From Ignavibacteriaceae bacterium (GTDB taxonomy: Bacteria; Bacteroidota; Ignavibacteria; Ignavibacteriales; Ignavibacteriaceae), in the NCBI GenBank assembly GCA_013360295.1, contig JABWCL010000015.1, positions 25,175-89,174 of the forward strand: DNA of 64,000 bases. Reading direction: 5' to 3'. The notes beneath the pieces are model-generated. The model made no database searches. It was not told where the DNA came from and saw only the letters and a list, made by a program, of their open reading frames with translations. Shown here in pieces: positions 42,182 through 52,400 of this stretch (position 1 is its first letter; every line of letters starts with the position of its first letter). The position numbers and the translations under genes were made by a program.

Positions 42182-44596
42182 TTATTTCACAAGCATCATC
42201 TTGCGGGTTATATTCTTTCCGCCGGATGAAAGTGAATAATAATAGACACCGCTTGAGAGACGGTCAGCATTGAAAGTAATGCTGTAAGATCCAGCCTGCC
42301 TGAACTCATTAACGAGCGTCGCAACTACATTGCCAAGCATATCATAGACCTTAAGGGAAGCATTTCCGCTAACAGGTATGGTGTAACTGATAACCGTTGC
42401 GGGGTTGAACGGATTCGGGTAATTCTGGGCGAGGGTATACTCTTCCGGAACGCCCGTGTTAACCGTTACTGTACCGGAATAAGAGAAAGTTCCGTCATAA
42501 TCAACCTGCTTCAGGCGGTAAGAATAAGCGCCCGGCTGAACATTTTTATCGGCAAATGCATATGAGCGTGGAGAAAGTGAATTTCCGCTGCCTTCTACTT
42601 CGCCGATCTTGCTCCAGTTGCCGACGGAAGGTTTTCTCTCGATTTCGAAGCGAAGGTTGTTGGTTTCGGTCGCGGTTGTCCAGTTAAGCACAACCTCCTG
42701 ACCGCTTGCGTCAGCAGAAAAAGAAGTTAATTCAACCGGTATTGACGGGTCAAAGAGGCCTTTGATTACATTTCCTCCGGAACCTACAAGGTAAACATTC
42801 GCGCTGACGAATTCGGCAGCGTAAAAAGTATTACCGGCGATACGGTTGGCTACTTTCGACCAGTTAGCGCCGCCGTCATAAGTGTAAAGAATTTCTCCGC
42901 TTGAGCCTCCGACAATGACCCGGCTCGAATCGAACGCCCTGACACTGTAAAGAGTCATCGTGGAATTAGTTACAGCCGAAGTCCAGGTTGTGCCTCCGTC
43001 GGTAGTCTGAAGAACCCTGCCGGATGAACCGCAGATGAAACCAATATTTGTATTAACAAAATCTACGTCGTACAGGGTTGAAGTGGTGCCGGAAGTTTGT
43101 AGCGCCCAGGTTGCGCCGCTGTCCGTGGATTTGGCGATTTTTCCGCTGCTCCCCACAATAAAGATGGTCTGTCCGTCGGTAATGTCCATCTTATAAATGG
43201 CGGAAGTGCCGAAGGGGTCGACCACTTCTGTCCAGGTGGCGCCGCCGTCGGTTGTTTTAACCATCACGCCGCTGCTTCCCGCCGCGTAGCCGACACTTTC
43301 GTTAAGGAACTGTATATCATACCAGATTCCGGTTGAGGACATAATGCCGGGGGAGAGAGCCGTTGCGGTAACTCCTCCGTCCGTGGTTTTGTAAATACCT
43401 GTACCACTGCGGACACCGAAGTAGGCCACGTTATCATTAATCCAGTCCATCGTGTAAATCCTGTACTTTGGATTAAACGGAAGTTTTGTCCACGTTGCTC
43501 CTTCGTTGTCAGAACGGAATACCTCGCCGAGGGAATCCGCGGCAGTAGTAGAGCCGCCGCAGAGATAAAGTTTACCATTAAGGTATTCAACATTCCTGAT
43601 CTCTTCGAGGGTAAGGCTTTGGCTTAATATTGTCCAGGTCAGTCCCTTGTCTGTGCTTCTTGCAATCCTTCCTCCGTATGTTCCGGCGAATAATTCATTT
43701 GGATTGGTGCCCTTAAAAATAGCGTAAACATTAGCGCCCGCTCCAAGTCCTGTCTGCAAAATATTCCACGTGACGCCACCGTCAGATGTAACAAAAACAT
43801 TTCCGTCAGCTCCTGCCGCGGCACCGTTGAGTGTATCGAAGAAAACGATATCGTAGATGGTGCCCGTTCCTAAATCCTGCTCTGTCCAGGTTGCGCCGCC
43901 GTCCGTTGTCCTGTTAATTGTGTAACCTGAAGTGCCGGTAAAGCCGAGGTTATCATTTACAAACAGAATTTCGCGTACAGTTTGAGTTGAAGTGTATCCT
44001 GCGACCGGTAAAAATGTTGTGCCGTAATCGGTGCTTTTAAGCAGCCTGCCCGGAGTTGCCGAGGAAGTTCCCAGATAAATAAGATCGGGACGTACGACCC
44101 TAACATCATAAATAACAGCCGACGTGCTTCCGATGGGGATTTCGGTAAATGTGGCGCCGCCGTTTGTAGTCTTAAGTGCCTTTGCAGAGGATCCTACTAC
44201 GTAACCGGTATCAGCATCAATAAAATCGAGATACCAAAAGGTTATTGCAAGTCCGGTTGAAAGGGTGTCCCAGGTCACTCCGCCGTCGGTGGTCTTGAAA
44301 AGTAAACCGTTAGTTCCTGAAGCGTAACCAACCTGCGCATTAACAAAATCAACCTCGTAAATATCCCGGGACCGGTTAACTGCATCGGGATAAATTACAT
44401 TCCAGTTGGTTCCGTTGTCGGTGGTAGTAAGCACTGTGTTGTTGTCGCCAACGAATAAGACTTTACCGCCCGGCAAGGCTGCGATATCGTTAATGCTGTT
44501 GCCGGTTGGGCGTGTGGCGACCCACTCCCAGTTGGTGGGTTGTGAAAGGGCAATGACGGAAAATGCTAATACAAAAAAGAACAGTTTTTTATTCAT
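42182..44596 (-). CDS. YCF48-like propeller T9SS protein
   Basis: An approximately 804-residue secreted protein starting at ATG 44596 (TTG one codon upstream is unlikely). After the signal peptide (about 1-19) come about 12 repeats with the pattern TTDGGxTW (TTDGGVTW, TTDGGATW, STDKGLTW, SNDNGATW-like) typical of YCF48/photosystem II stability-type propellers, over about residues 25-660. The linker PVELTSFSADASGQ and WTTATETNNLRFEIERK follow, then the sorting tail EYTLAQNYPNPFNPATVISY ending ITRKMMLVK. Surface exposed; no enzyme motif. The terminator at 42109 follows it. Confidence 0.88.
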   Translation of the reverse strand: MNKKLFFFVLAFSVIALSQPTNWEWVATRPTGNSINDIAALPGGKVLFVGDNNTVLTTTDNGTNWNVIYPDAVNRSRDIYEVDFVNAQVGYASGTNGLLFKTTDGGVTWDTLSTGLAITFWYLDFIDADTGYVVGSSAKALKTTNGGATFTEIPIGSTSAVIYDVRVVRPDLIYLGTSSATPGRLLKSTDYGTTFLPVAGYTSTQTVREILFVNDNLGFTGTSGYTINRTTDGGATWTEQDLGTGTIYDIVFFDTLNGAAAGADGNVFVTSDGGVTWNILQTGLGAGANVYAIFKGTNPNELFAGTYGGRIARSTDKGLTWTILSQSLTLEEIRNVEYLNGKLYLCGGSTTAADSLGEVFRSDNEGATWTKLPFNPKYRIYTMDWINDNVAYFGVRSGTGIYKTTDGGVTATALSPGIMSSTGIWYDIQFLNESVGYAAGSSGVMVKTTDGGATWTEVVDPFGTSAIYKMDITDGQTIFIVGSSGKIAKSTDSGATWALQTSGTTSTLYDVDFVNTNIGFICGSSGRVLQTTDGGTTWTSAVTNSTMTLYSVRAFDSSRVIVGGSSGEILYTYDGGANWSKVANRIAGNTFYAAEFVSANVYLVGSGGNVIKGLFDPSIPVELTSFSADASGQEVVLNWTTATETNNLRFEIERKPSVGNWSKIGEVEGSGNSLSPRSYAFADKNVQPGAYSYRLKQVDYDGTFSYSGTVTVNTGVPEEYTLAQNYPNPFNPATVISYTIPVSGNASLKVYDMLGNVVATLVNEFRQAGSYSITFNADRLSSGVYYYSLSSGGKNITRKMMLVK

Positions 44597-44649
44597 CAAA
44601 TGATCCTTTCTATTGATGATTAATGATTTATTTTGCTTTTTGCATCCTT

Positions 44650-46068
44650 TTATCTGGCAGTGCCGGAGAATGAGTAGTAACTCCTGCCGTTGGGGCCGGA
44701 TGTGTTTATTTTAATATATACATTTTCAACCTTATCCGTTGTATCAACCGCGTCTGAAACTATGAATGAAAAGCGGGTATAAGATTTCGATTGAGTATCA
44801 GGCATTTCAATGGTGAGATCACCGCTCGCTTTTACTCCTTCACCTTCCACGGCAACGGTGATCTGCGTGGCGGGCGCGAGAGGATTACCGTTCTGATCTT
44901 TTACTTCGTAATTAAAAACCTGCGAACCGCCGTTTGGAATATTAAACGATGAAGGGGTGGCAATTATTGTAGGAACACCCGAAAAAAGTACTTCGATATC
45001 TTTTGTAATAGTATTATTGTTCTCATCAGCAGTATGCGCGGTGATAATAGCGAATCCGGGGCCGCGTGTCGGGTGCGTGGGCCGTGGTTCGGCGGACATC
45101 AGGTTTACACTTGAAAGCCCGATTTCATTTGTTACCTGCGAGCCGGGAATCAGCCCCCCGGTTGTGGTAAAGTATACAGAAGTTCCCGGGCGGACCGGGT
45201 TTCCGTACTTATCGCCGACGTAAGCAGTAACACCGTTCGTCAAACCAAAAATATTATATCCAGCGAAATTAAGAAACTGGCTGGCGAGTCCGAAGTGGTC
45301 AAAATCCGGCAGCCCTCCGTGAATTGTATAACTGACCGGCTGAGAAATGATCTTCTTGCCGCCCATATCAATTTCAGCCTGAATCTGAACGACCCCCGCT
45401 TTAGTTCCGGAGGTTAAAAATACCGAAGCCTTGCCGGCTGTATCTGTATATACAAAATTGGGATAAATAAACTCGCCGCCGTTCGGGCTTGCCGCGAGAG
45501 TAAATTTTACCAGGGCGGAATTTGAAAAAGATATCGGGTTCCCCGCGGAATCAACAACAACAAAAGTCACCTTGCCTGTTTCAGGAGAACCACCCGCGCG
45601 CACACCGATGGATGTTGATGTCTGTGAGAGGAGGTATATCGCCGATGCAGGGCCCGTCGTAGTGCTTCCGGAACCGGTAGTAACCTTGGAAAGCGAAACC
45701 GGGGCGAGGTTGTTTATCGCGTTTTTTGTTACAAACGCGCTTGATGTATCCGTCTTGTAATTTACTTTTGAAATGATTACAGTTATGACCTGCGAAATGT
45801 CTATGTTAAAGCTCGCCGAGTATGTGCCTGAAGTGTTTGTATAAGTGGTTTTTGTCCCGCCGGTGTAAATGATCCTGATTAACGCGCTGTCAATCGCGTT
45901 GCCCGATGAGGCATCTTTAACTGTGCCGACGACTGTAAGATTAGTCGAGGAAGAACCTCCGCCGGTACCCGATGTAACAGGTTCGGTGCTGCTCTCACAG
46001 CTTATGGCGGAAAAAACAGTGATAATATAAAACGCAAATAATACGAGGGTGTTTTTATTTTTGTTCAC
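44650..46068 (-). CDS. Lipoprotein with carboxypeptidase-like and Ig-like domains
   Basis: A 472-residue lipoprotein with GTG start (no ATG in frame). The lipobox is FSAISC (Cys about 24), followed by a Ser/Gly/Thr linker. Residues about 42-130 look like a carboxypeptidase regulatory-like (CarboxypepD_reg) domain (VVGTVKDASSGNAIDSALIRI); the rest has Big_1/invasin-type Ig repeats (VVDSAGNPISFSNSALVKFTL, DKYGNPVRPGTSVYFTT, DQNGNPLAPATQITVAVEG). These are surface-structural domains. It lies just downstream of the HisH-like gene region on the same strand. No T9SS tail. Confidence 0.8.
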   Translation of the reverse strand: MNKNKNTLVLFAFYIITVFSAISCESSTEPVTSGTGGGSSSTNLTVVGTVKDASSGNAIDSALIRIIYTGGTKTTYTNTSGTYSASFNIDISQVITVIISKVNYKTDTSSAFVTKNAINNLAPVSLSKVTTGSGSTTTGPASAIYLLSQTSTSIGVRAGGSPETGKVTFVVVDSAGNPISFSNSALVKFTLAASPNGGEFIYPNFVYTDTAGKASVFLTSGTKAGVVQIQAEIDMGGKKIISQPVSYTIHGGLPDFDHFGLASQFLNFAGYNIFGLTNGVTAYVGDKYGNPVRPGTSVYFTTTGGLIPGSQVTNEIGLSSVNLMSAEPRPTHPTRGPGFAIITAHTADENNNTITKDIEVLFSGVPTIIATPSSFNIPNGGSQVFNYEVKDQNGNPLAPATQITVAVEGEGVKASGDLTIEMPDTQSKSYTRFSFIVSDAVDTTDKVENVYIKINTSGPNGRSYYSFSGTAR

Positions 46069-46127
46069 AGACAGCTGCTTCCATTAAAATTAATTGATTT
46101 TAAATTTAATTAATTAATATATATAAA

Positions 46128-46715
46128 TCACGCATATTCAATAAAGTTCTTAAGTACTTTTATCCCCTCTTCCCCTGAAAGTTCGGGGTGGAACTGGACT
46201 CCGAAACAGTTATCCTTCTTTATGGAAGCGGAGAATAGTATTCCATTCTCGCTTGTTGCGGTGGTATAATCATTAACTCCCACAAAAAAAGAATTATGAA
46301 AAGAAAACGGCTTGGTTGTATCAACACCTTTGTACAAAAGACAGTCCCTGACAGGGGTGATATTAAACGATCCAAGGTTGGGGATCCTCATTCCGGGAGC
46401 CTCGAACGGAGAAACCCTTACGGGGAAGTGGCCGAGGCAGGCTACATTTCCTTCGCACGAAAACTCGCACAATAGCTGCATCCCGAGCCCAATACCAAGT
46501 ATTGGTTTTTTTATCATCCTGAGCATACTGAAAAGGTTCAGCAGATGTACCTTTTTTATCGCGGACCTGGCGTCTTTCGTGCCGGGGAAAATGATCTTGT
46601 CCGCGGCGCAGATTTCAGTTTCAACGGCGGTGACTTTGTATTCGGCCCCGAGTTGTTTAAGGGCATCTTCAATCGGAGTGAGGTCATCGGTTTTATAATT
46701 AATTACAGAGATCAT
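46128..46715 (-). CDS. HisH-like glutamine amidotransferase without nucleophilic Cys
   Basis: Starting at the internal ATG at 46715 the protein is 195 residues, the usual HisH size; a longer frame to 46805 adds 30 residues with no family match. The fold segments are present: VINYKTDDLTPIEDALKQLGA, IIFPGTKDA, FSFHNSFFVG and FGVQFHPELSGEEG, which carries the His-Glu part of the triad. The nucleophile elbow reads PILGIGLGMQLL, with Gly76 (GGG codon) where Cys (GICLGMQ) is expected, and the PGVG oxyanion loop reads PGTK. It is therefore not expected to hydrolyse glutamine. No HisF gene is nearby. Possible roles are a binding protein or use of free ammonia. Confidence 0.8.
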   Translation of the reverse strand: MISVINYKTDDLTPIEDALKQLGAEYKVTAVETEICAADKIIFPGTKDARSAIKKVHLLNLFSMLRMIKKPILGIGLGMQLLCEFSCEGNVACLGHFPVRVSPFEAPGMRIPNLGSFNITPVRDCLLYKGVDTTKPFSFHNSFFVGVNDYTTATSENGILFSASIKKDNCFGVQFHPELSGEEGIKVLKNFIEYA

Positions 46716-46813
46716 CAGGGCGTAATCAGGGCTAATTAAAAAGTGTGAAAAAATATTTAAGAGAAAATAAGGATTTTTGACGGGAATTTCAGCGGCGGAG
46801 ATCATATATTAAT

Positions 46814-46849
46814 GAAGAAAAAGGGATGCCCGAACTCTCCGGCATCCCT
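46814..46849 (-). terminator. Rho-independent terminator of the gene at 46870
   Basis: Stem AGGGATGCC/GGCATCCCT with a 10-base loop; followed on the minus strand by TTTTTCTTC. It separates the T9SS gene from the HisH-like gene. Confidence 0.75.
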
Positions 46850-46869
46850 CATTTCGCTGAAAAACAGAG

Positions 46870-49341
46870 CTATTTGACCAGCAGCATTTTCTTTGTTGAG
46901 ACGAAACTTCCGCCTCCTGAAGAAACTTCCGCGCGAAGCTGATAATAATAAACACCGCTGCCGTAACCAGGTGTATTTATCCCGGAAGTGTTAAATTCAA
47001 CCTGATATGAGCCCGGCTCCTGTTCCCCGTTAACCAGCGTCGCAACATCTCTGCCAAGGATGTCAAAAACCTTTAATGTCACTTTGATCGGTGATTTTTG
47101 ATCATTGATCATTGGAAGGCTGTATTTGATCACGGTCGAGGGATTAAAAGGATTAGGGTAATTATTCCCGAGAGAAAACTCCGCGGGGATTTCCGCTTCG
47201 ACATTAAGTGTTTTCGAATAAGTAAATGATCCGTCATAGTCCACCTGTTTCAGGCGGTAAGAATAACTGCCCGCGGCGATGTTTGCATCCACAAAGTTAT
47301 AAGCCTGCGGCGTGACGGAATTTCCGCGCCCGTCCACAGACCCTATATGCCGCCAGTTTCCGCGGTTACCATCAGCGCGTTCGATATCAAAGCGGAGGTT
47401 ATTGGTTTCAGTACCGGTTGTCCATTTGAGTATCACATCTTTACCGTCAACTGCTGCGGTGAAAGAGGTGAGTTCAACGGGAATAAGCGGGTCAGCGTAG
47501 CCGCGCATAATCATTCCGTCCGTACCGATAAGCCAGAGAATACCATCTTTAAATTGAATATCCCGTGTTGACTGTGACGAGCCGATCCGGATTTTTGATT
47601 TAATCCAGGTCGCGCCACCGTCGAGCGTATAGTATACATCACCGCCGGAAGCCCCAAACCAGCCGGTCTGCCTGTTAAGGAACCTGACCACATAAATGGT
47701 GGTAGTAACCGGGCTGGTGATTTCGGAAAAAGTACCGCCGCCGTCTGTGGTTCTGAGTATCTTGCCGCTGCTTCCAACGACAAACCCGGTATCGGGAGAG
47801 AAGAAGTGCATTGAATAGAGCGTGGTGGTGCCGAGCGAAGGGAGCTGCCCGAATGTTGCGCCTCCGTCAACTGATTTGCTTATCCTGCCGCCGGGACCGA
47901 GAGCATAAATTACGGATGGATTTACAATAAAAATATCATAGCAAGCGGCGCCTGACCAGCCGGCCGGCAGAGCCGTCCAGGTATCTCCGCCGTTTGTGGT
48001 TTTCGCGATATGCCCGCTTGAGTAGGCCGCGTAGCCAACTCCGCTTTCAGTCATATCAATATCGTAAATTATGCTGGTTGATACGCCGGTTCCGGTATTC
48101 AGGGCAGTCCAGGTTGCGCCGCCGTCAGTGGTTTTATGTAATCCTGTTGGCCCTTCAACGCCCACGTAGCCTAACTGCTCAGTTAAAAAGCATACGGAGT
48201 AAACGCGGGTAGATGAGGTAAAAGATGTTTTTACCCAGGTGGCGCCGCCGTCGGTTGTTTTAAGCACATCGCCGAAGGAGTTGCCGGTGGAAATGCTGCC
48301 GCCGACCACATAACCGGTTGTAGCAGAAGGGAAAGAGGCTCTCTGGAGTTGCTCCTGCGAAGGCGCGTTAGTACGCTTTACAAATGTCGCTCCGTAATCC
48401 GCGGTCGTATAAATTGTTCCCGCGTCGCCTGCCGCTACCGCGCCTGTACCGAGTGCCGCCACGGAATATAATCCTTTCGCGGTTGTCAGCTGCACGAGTG
48501 ACCAGGTGGCTCCTCCGTCGGTTGTTCTGACGACGCGCCCGAGTGTAGTAGCCGCGAGCCCGTTCTGCGGATCGCCGAAGGCGAGATTATATATAATAGT
48601 TGTCGTTGAACCGATCGTGAAAACCTGAGTCCAGGAAAGCCCAGCGTCGGTAGTTTTATAGATCAGTCCTGATGAAGTGCTCACAAATCCTGTATTTGCG
48701 TTTACAAAAGTGATACTGCGTACAGTACCGCTGTTGCCGGTTAAAAGTGAAGATATATCCGTCCAGCTTGTACCGCCGTCGGTAGTTTTAACAAGCCTTC
48801 CGGTGGTAGCCGAGCTTGAGCCGAGGAAACCGGTAGAGGAATTGAGGAAGTAGATGCAGTAGTTTGTGACCGTGCCATATGAGCCTGCTGTCCATGTATT
48901 GCCGCCGTCATAGGTTTTAAGGAGACCGCCTCCTCCGCTTGTTGCAAAACCGGTATCAGCATTCAGGAAGAAAATGCCCCAGATAGTCTGGGTGGTATTC
49001 GAAACCTGGTAGTTCCAGGTCAGGCCGCCGTCGGTGGTTTTCATTATCATACCGCTCGTTCCGGCGACATATCCGGTAGTAGCAGTCGGAAAAGATGCCG
49101 CGTTAATATTCCGCGAGAGGGAGTCAATATAAAGCGTCATCCAGGCCTCGCCTCCGTTTGAGGAGCGTGAAACAGCGCCGCCGTTTCCGAAGAGCATATA
49201 ATCAGATGGTGATAAAATCAGGGCGAAGTTATGGTCCGCGCCCGTAGGTTTGGGGTTTTGCCATTCCCAGTCAAATACCTGGGAATAGGTGTTTGTGGAG
49301 ATGATGAGAATAAGAGCAAATAAACGTAAAAAAAGTTTCAT
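46870..49341 (-). CDS. YCF48-like propeller T9SS protein with extended tail
   Basis: The start is placed at ATG 49341 because the 44 extra upstream residues contain no homologous sequence, while this ATG opens a clean signal peptide (KLFLRLFALILIISTNTYSQ). The 823-residue product has about 14 TTDGGxTW repeats (about 25-670), the linker PVELTSFTAAVDGK, WTTGTETNNLRFDIER, and the sorting tail FSLGNNYPNPFNPSTVIKY ending STKKMLLVK. The tail is unusual: after YSLP it has MINDQKSPIKVT, encoded by a copy of the GATCAA repeat, and a second insert near RAEVSSGGGSF. Paralogous to the protein at 42182. Confidence 0.87.
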   Translation of the reverse strand: MKLFLRLFALILIISTNTYSQVFDWEWQNPKPTGADHNFALILSPSDYMLFGNGGAVSRSSNGGEAWMTLYIDSLSRNINAASFPTATTGYVAGTSGMIMKTTDGGLTWNYQVSNTTQTIWGIFFLNADTGFATSGGGGLLKTYDGGNTWTAGSYGTVTNYCIYFLNSSTGFLGSSSATTGRLVKTTDGGTSWTDISSLLTGNSGTVRSITFVNANTGFVSTSSGLIYKTTDAGLSWTQVFTIGSTTTIIYNLAFGDPQNGLAATTLGRVVRTTDGGATWSLVQLTTAKGLYSVAALGTGAVAAGDAGTIYTTADYGATFVKRTNAPSQEQLQRASFPSATTGYVVGGSISTGNSFGDVLKTTDGGATWVKTSFTSSTRVYSVCFLTEQLGYVGVEGPTGLHKTTDGGATWTALNTGTGVSTSIIYDIDMTESGVGYAAYSSGHIAKTTNGGDTWTALPAGWSGAACYDIFIVNPSVIYALGPGGRISKSVDGGATFGQLPSLGTTTLYSMHFFSPDTGFVVGSSGKILRTTDGGGTFSEITSPVTTTIYVVRFLNRQTGWFGASGGDVYYTLDGGATWIKSKIRIGSSQSTRDIQFKDGILWLIGTDGMIMRGYADPLIPVELTSFTAAVDGKDVILKWTTGTETNNLRFDIERADGNRGNWRHIGSVDGRGNSVTPQAYNFVDANIAAGSYSYRLKQVDYDGSFTYSKTLNVEAEIPAEFSLGNNYPNPFNPSTVIKYSLPMINDQKSPIKVTLKVFDILGRDVATLVNGEQEPGSYQVEFNTSGINTPGYGSGVYYYQLRAEVSSGGGSFVSTKKMLLVK
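47097..47115 (-). repeat. In-frame GATCAA repeat within a T9SS tail
   Basis: The minus strand reads CCAATGATCAATGATCAAA, the same unit as the intergenic repeats at 22895 and 31074, but here translated as MINDQK inside the sorting domain of the gene at 46870. Confidence 0.6.
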
Positions 49342-49434
49342 GCCGGTAACCTTTCCTGCAGATGAACGAAATTGTTTACAGGGTAAAATAATGAACTTTG
49401 AGATAAATAAAAACAACCGGAAACTATATAAAAA

Positions 49435-49461
49435 AAAGGCGGCTGTGCTAAGGCCGCCTTT
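49435..49461 (-). terminator. Rho-independent terminator of the gene at 49470
   Basis: Perfect 9-base stem AAAGGCGGC/GCCGCCTTT with a 9-base loop, followed on the minus strand by a T run. It lies 9 bases past the giant gene's stop. Confidence 0.85.
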
Positions 49462-49469
49462 CGAAAAAA

Positions 49470-52400
49470 TCATTTCAGCAACACAAATTTCTTTGTCTCG
49501 CTGTAGTTGCCCGCCTGCAACCGGTAGAAATAAATTCCTCCCGCCAGGCCTTCCGCGTTAAATGATACTTCATAACTTCCCGCGGGTTTTTCTTCGCTCA
49601 CGAGTTGGGCTACTTCTTTGCCAAGAGCATTATATACAATTAATCGTACATAACTGCTTTTAGGGATATCGTACTTGATAACCGTTGACGGATTAAAGGG
49701 ATTTGGATAGTTTTGATATATACCAAATTCCATCGGCAACCCGGAATTTTCCGCGGAAAAAATATCTGTTAATGTGGTTATCACTGAATAATTACTGAAT
49801 CCTGATACAGTATCCAAGTTAAACGCATAAATCAAATAGCTGTACTGAGTTGAATCTGATACGGTGGTATCAATATAAGTGGTGCTATTAGCAGATAAAG
49901 TGTCCAGTATCATCAATTGATTAGCTGAAAGGCTGTCACCGTCTTTGCGTAAAACGAGAAAACCGTCTTCATTATCTGAATTATCATTCCAGTTAAGAGA
50001 AACCTGTCCGGCGAGTGCGTTGTTTGCAACTAAACCGGATGGCGCTATTATCGGTTTAACTTTGGTAGTGAAACGCCGGAAAGCAGAATAAATACTGTAA
50101 CCGGATATATTTTTACCCCTCACCCGCCAATAGTAATTAGTTTTGTACTGAAGCGAGTCAAGCGCTTTTGAAGTGTCTGTTAATGCACTGTCGTTATAAA
50201 CCATAACGCTGAACCCAGAATCGGAAGCGACCTGCAGGTGATACCAAGAGGCATAAGCGGAGGTATTCCATATTAATACCGGCGTTAATGAAGTTGCCGA
50301 GGCATTGTTTACCGGAGCAATTAAAACGGGGGTGGCAGGCAATGGGACGATTGTTCTGAAAGCAGACCACTGCGAATATTCACCCCAGCCAGCCAGGTTC
50401 TTTGCCCTTATGCGCCAGAAATAATCTTTATTGTTTTGCAAACCGGCCACTGCCTTCATAGTATCGGTAAGCGTGGTATCTTTAATCAGCGGAATTCCGG
50501 TAGTATCGGTACATAATTCAAAGTTATAAATAAATGTTGATTCAAGATTAGAAACCCGCCTCCATCTAAAATCGAGGGAAACAGGCAGATTAATCGCGAG
50601 ATGAGCGGGATAAACAAGTGTAGGTACCGTAGGGGGTCCGTGCGTTTTGAAATTCCACACAGAACTCCAATCGCTTTCTCCGCCTTCGTTCCTTGCTTTG
50701 ACACGCCAGTAGTAGATGGTGTAATAGTTCAGAACAGGAAGATTTTTTGTGGTATCTACAAAGTGTGAATCTGAATAAGCTACAGTTGAAAAATTCGGAT
50801 CCAAAGATAACTGTATAAGGTATTTGTCCGCTCTTAGTGAACCGTACCATTTCAACTGTACCGGCTGAACCAAGCCAATGCTGTTATTATTGGGTGATAA
50901 TAACACCGGCACAACGGGGGATTGTGGAACCGTCCGGAATTTCCTTGTTTGTGACCAGTCACCCCAGCCCGTTTCGTTAGTTGCCCGAACCCGCCAAAAG
51001 TAATTCGTTAGAAAACCGAGACCATTTACCGTCGTAAAGGTATCAGTTAAACTGGTGTCGTTAATAATATAATTTGTGAACAATGAATCAGGTGATATCT
51101 GGATTTGGTATTTGAGTATCGCCTCAATTCTCTCAGATGCTTTATTCCATCTGAACAGCAGGTTATTTACCGGTTGATTTATCGAGTTGTTTAAGGGCAG
51201 GAGTAAATTAACCGAATATGGGGCGCCGAGAGTTTTGAAGTTCCACACATCGCTCGTATCACTGGTGCCACCGATATTCTTTGCAAATACCCGCCAGTAG
51301 TATTTGGTATAATTTGCCAGCAATGGAAGAACTTTTACGGTGTCTGAGATGCTTGTATCCTGATAAGCAAGATTTGTAAAGGCGGCATCTGTTGAAACTT
51401 GTAATGTGTATCTTTCAACTCGAAGCGACTTGCTCCATCTGATAGTAGCTGGCTGTACTATACCCAGGCTGTTATTAGCAGGAAATAAAGACGCCGGTTT
51501 TGAAGGACGTTCAATAATGGTTGTGAACTTACTCCGGGAACTGAACTCACCCCAGCCAACCTGATTTTTCGCTTTGACCCGCCAGTAATATGAGGTTAAA
51601 TAATTCAATACAGGCTGATTTAGCACTTTAAATGTATCGGTGAGAGTTGAATCAATTAATAGACTCAGAGTATTTCCCGGATCTGTCTTGACTTCAAACC
51701 AATAGTTGGAAATCACTTTTTGATCGGTGGCTTTGCTCCAATTAAATAACGTTCCTGAAATCGCTTGATTAACAGCAAAATTTAAAGGGGAATACAAAGT
51801 TACGATAGTCGGAGGCCCGATAGTTTTGAAGTTCCATACAGTTGAGGTATCACTTATTCCGCCGATGTTTCGTGAGTAAACTCTCCAGTAGTATTGTGTG
51901 AGTGCATTAAGATTTAATAATGACTTAAAAGTATCCGTTAAAGAGGTATCTCTTATTACTAATGTTCCAAAATTACTAACTGTACTGACCTCCAATATAT
52001 ATCTCTCGGCCCTCAGAGAACTATTCCAGAATAGAGTTACAGGACGGTCCAGCCCAATTGTATTATTCGATGGACTCGAGAGGATGGGTTTTTCGGGTTT
52101 TTGAATAATGGTCGTAAAGTTCCAGATAGCTGATCTCCTGCTTATGCCGAGACTGTTCCGCGCATAAACTCTCCAAAAATATTTTTTCAAATAGCTGAGC
52201 GCAGGTAACTGTTTTGTGGTATCCGCAATTAAAGAATCGGAAAAAACGATCAGGTTAAAAAGAGAATCAGTAGCAACTTCCAGTTTGTAATGTGTGGCTT
52301 TAAGCCGCGAGGACCATTTGAGAACAGGCGAGACAAGTTGATGAACAGTATTATTAATGGGTTGATAAAGCGCCGGGGCTAATGGAATTCCCAATTTATA

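Noticed and set aside
46128..46715. Calling this gene hisH as a working histidine-biosynthesis enzyme
   Set aside because: The nucleophilic Cys and oxyanion loop are missing and no hisF or other his gene is present.
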